Shown piece by piece: positions 7,019 through 8,511 of a DNA stretch of 8,511 nucleotides. Origin of the DNA: Desulfobacterales bacterium (GTDB lineage: Bacteria; Desulfobacterota; DSM-4660; Desulfatiglandales; Desulfatiglandaceae); the NCBI GenBank assembly GCA_022013615.1, contig JAKLQB010000112.1, forward strand, positions 1 through 8,511, given 5' to 3'. The notes beneath the pieces are model-generated. The model ran no database searches. It was not told the DNA's origin and saw nothing but the letters and a program-made list of their open reading frames with translations. Every line of letters begins with the position of its first letter. Position 1 is the stretch's first letter. The position numbers and the translations under genes are program-made.

Positions 7019-7020
7019 GG
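7006..7020. repeat. Inverted repeat overlapping the leftward -35 box, possible operator
   Basis: CCTTG-TGTGT-CAAGG has perfect 5-base arms around a 5-base centre and covers the -35 element of the leftward promoter. The position suits a repressor or controller site. The arms are short, so chance occurrence is not excluded. Confidence 0.3.
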
Positions 7021-7108
7021 AATCAATCATCACAAGATATGGTATTAGACTGAATAATTGCAAAGTTGAGAAAACCCATGCTTCTTCACTGATTTGTCGA
7101 CGAGGTGC

Positions 7109-7137
7109 TTGACAAAGAAAGTTAAAGTGCCTAAAAA
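7109..7137 (+). promoter_or_regulatory. Sigma70-like promoter for hemB
   Basis: A perfect TTGACA (7109-7114) and TAAAAA (7132-7137) are 17 bases apart. Transcription would start near 7144, with about 75 bases of leader before hemB. It lets hemB and ahbD be expressed without reading through from ahbC, which the opposite-strand operon separates from them. Confidence 0.45.
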
Positions 7138-7219
7138 TGCTTAAAAGAACAGTGGATACGCTCAAACGTGTTGGTGGCAGGAGCAAAGATCATGACCGTT
7201 TAGAAATGAAAGGAAATTT

Positions 7220-8185
7220 ATGATTATACGACCGCGCAGACTTAGAAGGACTCCTGCGATTCGGGAGATGGTGAGGGAGACAAGTCTTACTGTAAAGGAC
7301 TTCATTGCTCCCCTTTTTGTGAAACACGGCCAGGGTATAAAGGATCCAATCTCCACAATGCCGGGTCAGTATCAGTTTTCTGTGGATACTATCGTGAAGG
7401 AGGCCGAGGAGTTGTGGGGCCTGGGGATTCCCTCTATTATCCTTTTCGGCCTGCCAGACAAAAAGGATGCGGAAGGAAGCAGGTCTTGGGTTGAAGACGG
7501 TATTGTACAGCGGGCGGTTTCGGCCATTAAAGATCGACTTGCGGAAATGGTTGTTATTACTGATGTATGTCTATGTGAATATACGGATCACGGGCACTGT
7601 GGGGTTATTAGAGGCGGTCGGATCGAAAATGATGCCACTTTAGAGTTGCTTGCCCGTCAGGCCGTATCCCATGCCAGGGCAGGAGCCGATTTCGTTGCGC
7701 CTTCTGATATGATGGACGGGCGCGTGGCCGCCATCAGGAAGGCCCTGGATGAGGAAAATTTTCAAGATATCGCCATTCTTTCCTATGCGGTGAAGTATGC
7801 CTCTGCGTTTTATGGGCCTTTCCGGGAGGCCGCAGATTCGGCGCCCCAGTTTGGAGATCGGGCCAGTTACCAGATGGACCCTCCCAATGTCCTTGAGGCC
7901 CTGAAAGAGGCTGAATTAGATATGGAAGAGGGCGCAGATATCATCATGGTTAAGCCGGCGATGCCTTACCTGGATATTATCTCGCGGGTGCGTGAAGTGA
8001 GCCTGCTTCCGTTGGCTGCCTATAACGTCAGTGGCGAATACGCCATGATAAAGGCAGCAGAGATGAATGGTTGGCTGGACGGTAAAAGGGCCATGATGGA
8101 AATGCTTACCTCTATTAAGAGGGCAGGAGCGGATTTAATCCTTACCTACTTTGCCAAAGAAGCGGCCGGTCTAATGAAACCTTGA
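7220..8185 (+). CDS. hemB: Delta-aminolevulinic acid dehydratase (porphobilinogen synthase)
   Basis: HemB condenses two molecules of 5-aminolevulinate into porphobilinogen, the first common step toward siroheme and heme, in the cytoplasm as an oligomer. The 321-residue product has the usual length. The zinc site is the triplet C117, C119, C127 in the [14 protein letters not shown] segment, so this is the cysteine-rich, zinc-dependent type. The two active-site lysines are K192 in [15 protein letters not shown] and K245 in [10 protein letters not shown], matching the pair known from E. coli (near 195 and 247); the second forms the Schiff base. The N-terminus [18 protein letters not shown] is typical. 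The ATG at 7220 follows AAAGGA by 5 bases. ahbD starts 71 bases downstream on the same strand with no visible terminator between, so the two are probably co-transcribed from the promoter at 7109-7137. Confidence 0.96.
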   Translation: MIIRPRRLRRTPAIREMVRETSLTVKDFIAPLFVKHGQGIKDPISTMPGQYQFSVDTIVKEAEELWGLGIPSIILFGLPDKKDAEGSRSWVEDGIVQRAVSAIKDRLAEMVVITDVCLCEYTDHGHCGVIRGGRIENDATLELLARQAVSHARAGADFVAPSDMMDGRVAAIRKALDEENFQDIAILSYAVKYASAFYGPFREAADSAPQFGDRASYQMDPPNVLEALKEAELDMEEGADIIMVKPAMPYLDIISRVREVSLLPLAAYNVSGEYAMIKAAEMNGWLDGKRAMMEMLTSIKRAGADLILTYFAKEAAGLMKP

Positions 8186-8256
8186 ATTTATTTAGGCGCA
8201 AATGGATGGAGTGTTGCGAATAAAAAGAATCATGTATATCCTGTTAATCCCGTCAA
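8186..8256 (+). other. Short hemB-ahbD spacer
   Basis: This 71-base spacer shows no hairpin with a T-run and no clear promoter, which fits co-transcription of hemB and ahbD. An in-frame TAA at 8245-8247 limits how far upstream ahbD can start. Confidence 0.5.
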
Positions 8257-8511
8257 ATGAGTATGGAAAAGCAACCTGCACATAATAACCAACTGCGGAT
8301 CGTGGCCTGGGAGGTTACACGAAAATGTAACCTGAACTGTGTCCATTGCAGGGCTGGGTCTGAGCGGGGTCCCTATCCCGGAGAGCTGGATACGGCTAAA
8401 TGTCTCGATATTCTGGAACAGATCAGGCGTGTGGGAAAGCCTATTGTTATCCTGACCGGTGGCGAGCCCATTTTAAGGGAAGATATCTTCGATCTGGCTG
8501 AACGAGGCACC
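8257..8511 (+). CDS. ahbD: Fe-coproporphyrin III decarboxylase / heme synthase, radical SAM (partial, runs off right edge)
   Basis: The first 85 residues are visible. The radical SAM motif is C24-x3-C28-x2-C31 inside AWEVTRKCNLNCVHCRAG, followed by YPGELDT and TGGEPILR (SAM-binding GGEP at 68-71). W-E-V-T-R plus the C-R-A segment and P-Y-P-G-E-L are features I recall from AhbD, which decarboxylates two propionates of Fe-coproporphyrin III to vinyl groups and so makes heme. Its position after hemB supports this. The start is ATG 8257 or the ATG two codons later (8263); neither has a strong ribosome site, and an in-frame TAA at 8245 excludes earlier starts. The C-terminal cysteines for the second iron-sulfur cluster lie outside the window. 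Another radical SAM/SPASM protein is possible but less likely. Confidence 0.8.
   Translation, partial: MSMEKQPAHNNQLRIVAWEVTRKCNLNCVHCRAGSERGPYPGELDTAKCLDILEQIRRVGKPIVILTGGEPILREDIFDLAERGT

Larger units (their letters stand above)
6943..7219. other. Divergent control region between HhH/methyltransferase operon and hemB
   Basis: This stretch of 277 bases has no credible gene. It holds a leftward promoter (6990-7018), an inverted repeat over its -35 box (7006-7020), the ribosome site of the leftward operon (6947-6954) and a rightward promoter (7109-7137) with an approximately 75-base leader to hemB. The part 7021-7105 is AT-rich with nothing recognised in it. If the leftward operon was inserted into a heme cluster, the right-hand junction is probably in this region. 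Confidence 0.6.

Noticed and set aside
6893..7186. A 97-codon minus-strand frame running across the divergent control region.
   Set aside because: It crosses two probable promoters, resembles no family, and overlaps the HhH gene start that has a perfect ribosome site.
7179..7203. AGGAG followed by a three-codon mini-frame ATG ACC GTT TAG in the hemB leader.
   Set aside because: Too short to tell from chance; hemB has its own ribosome site.
7137..7223. A 28-codon frame ending with an ATGA overlap on the hemB start, possibly a leader peptide.
   Set aside because: It has no ribosome site, and its ATG overlaps the -10 box of the likely hemB promoter, so it would not be on that transcript.
8202..8285. 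A 27-codon frame overlapping the start of ahbD.
   Set aside because: No ribosome site, and it overlaps the well-supported ahbD reading frame.

Overview
The window looks like a chromosomal segment of an anaerobic, probably sulfate-reducing member of the Desulfobacterota (former Deltaproteobacteria). The main evidence is the alternative, siroheme-dependent heme pathway. The radical SAM enzyme AhbC, porphobilinogen synthase HemB and the start of the radical SAM heme synthase AhbD are all here. The FGAM synthase N-terminus at the left edge is of a type I associate with the same phylum. No database was searched, so all names rest on recognised motifs and remembered family sequences.

Layout from left to right. 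Positions 1-496 (minus) hold the 5' part of a PurL-type FGAM synthase, cut by the window edge. A 289-base intergenic stretch follows, with a good sigma70-like promoter (666-693) reading right. Positions 786-2594 (plus; a longer form from 705 is possible) encode a ClpX-like AAA+ unfoldase. It lacks the zinc-binding domain and carries a long C-terminal extension that appears to contain a second, degenerate lid domain. After 67 bases containing a 10-bp stem-loop comes ahbC (2662-3840, plus). Two bases beyond its stop, on the opposite strand, ends a two-gene operon: a TTG-started protein made of two tandem RadC-N-type helix-hairpin-helix domains (6942 down to 6379), then a 14-base overlap, then an 849-residue protein (6392 down to 3843). 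The latter joins a DNA methyltransferase with zinc ribbon to a winged-helix-like segment and a PD-(D/E)XK-like nuclease domain. A divergent control region (6943-7219) has one promoter for this operon and another for hemB. hemB (7220-8185) and the 5' part of ahbD (8257 to the right edge) follow on the plus strand.

How it works together. AhbC removes two acetate side chains from 12,18-didecarboxysiroheme to give Fe-coproporphyrin III, which AhbD converts to heme. HemB makes porphobilinogen at the start of the tetrapyrrole pathway. In Desulfovibrio, as I recall, ahbC, hemB and ahbD lie next to each other. Here the opposite-strand pair sits between ahbC and hemB, as an inserted cassette would, and hemB has its own promoter. 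The pair is the best candidate for a poorly described system: a self-contained DNA modification and possibly restriction module, with a DNA-binding HhH partner co-translated with it. The zinc-domain-free ClpX relative upstream of ahbC is the second notable item. No RNA genes, CRISPR arrays, insertion sequences or attachment sites were found.
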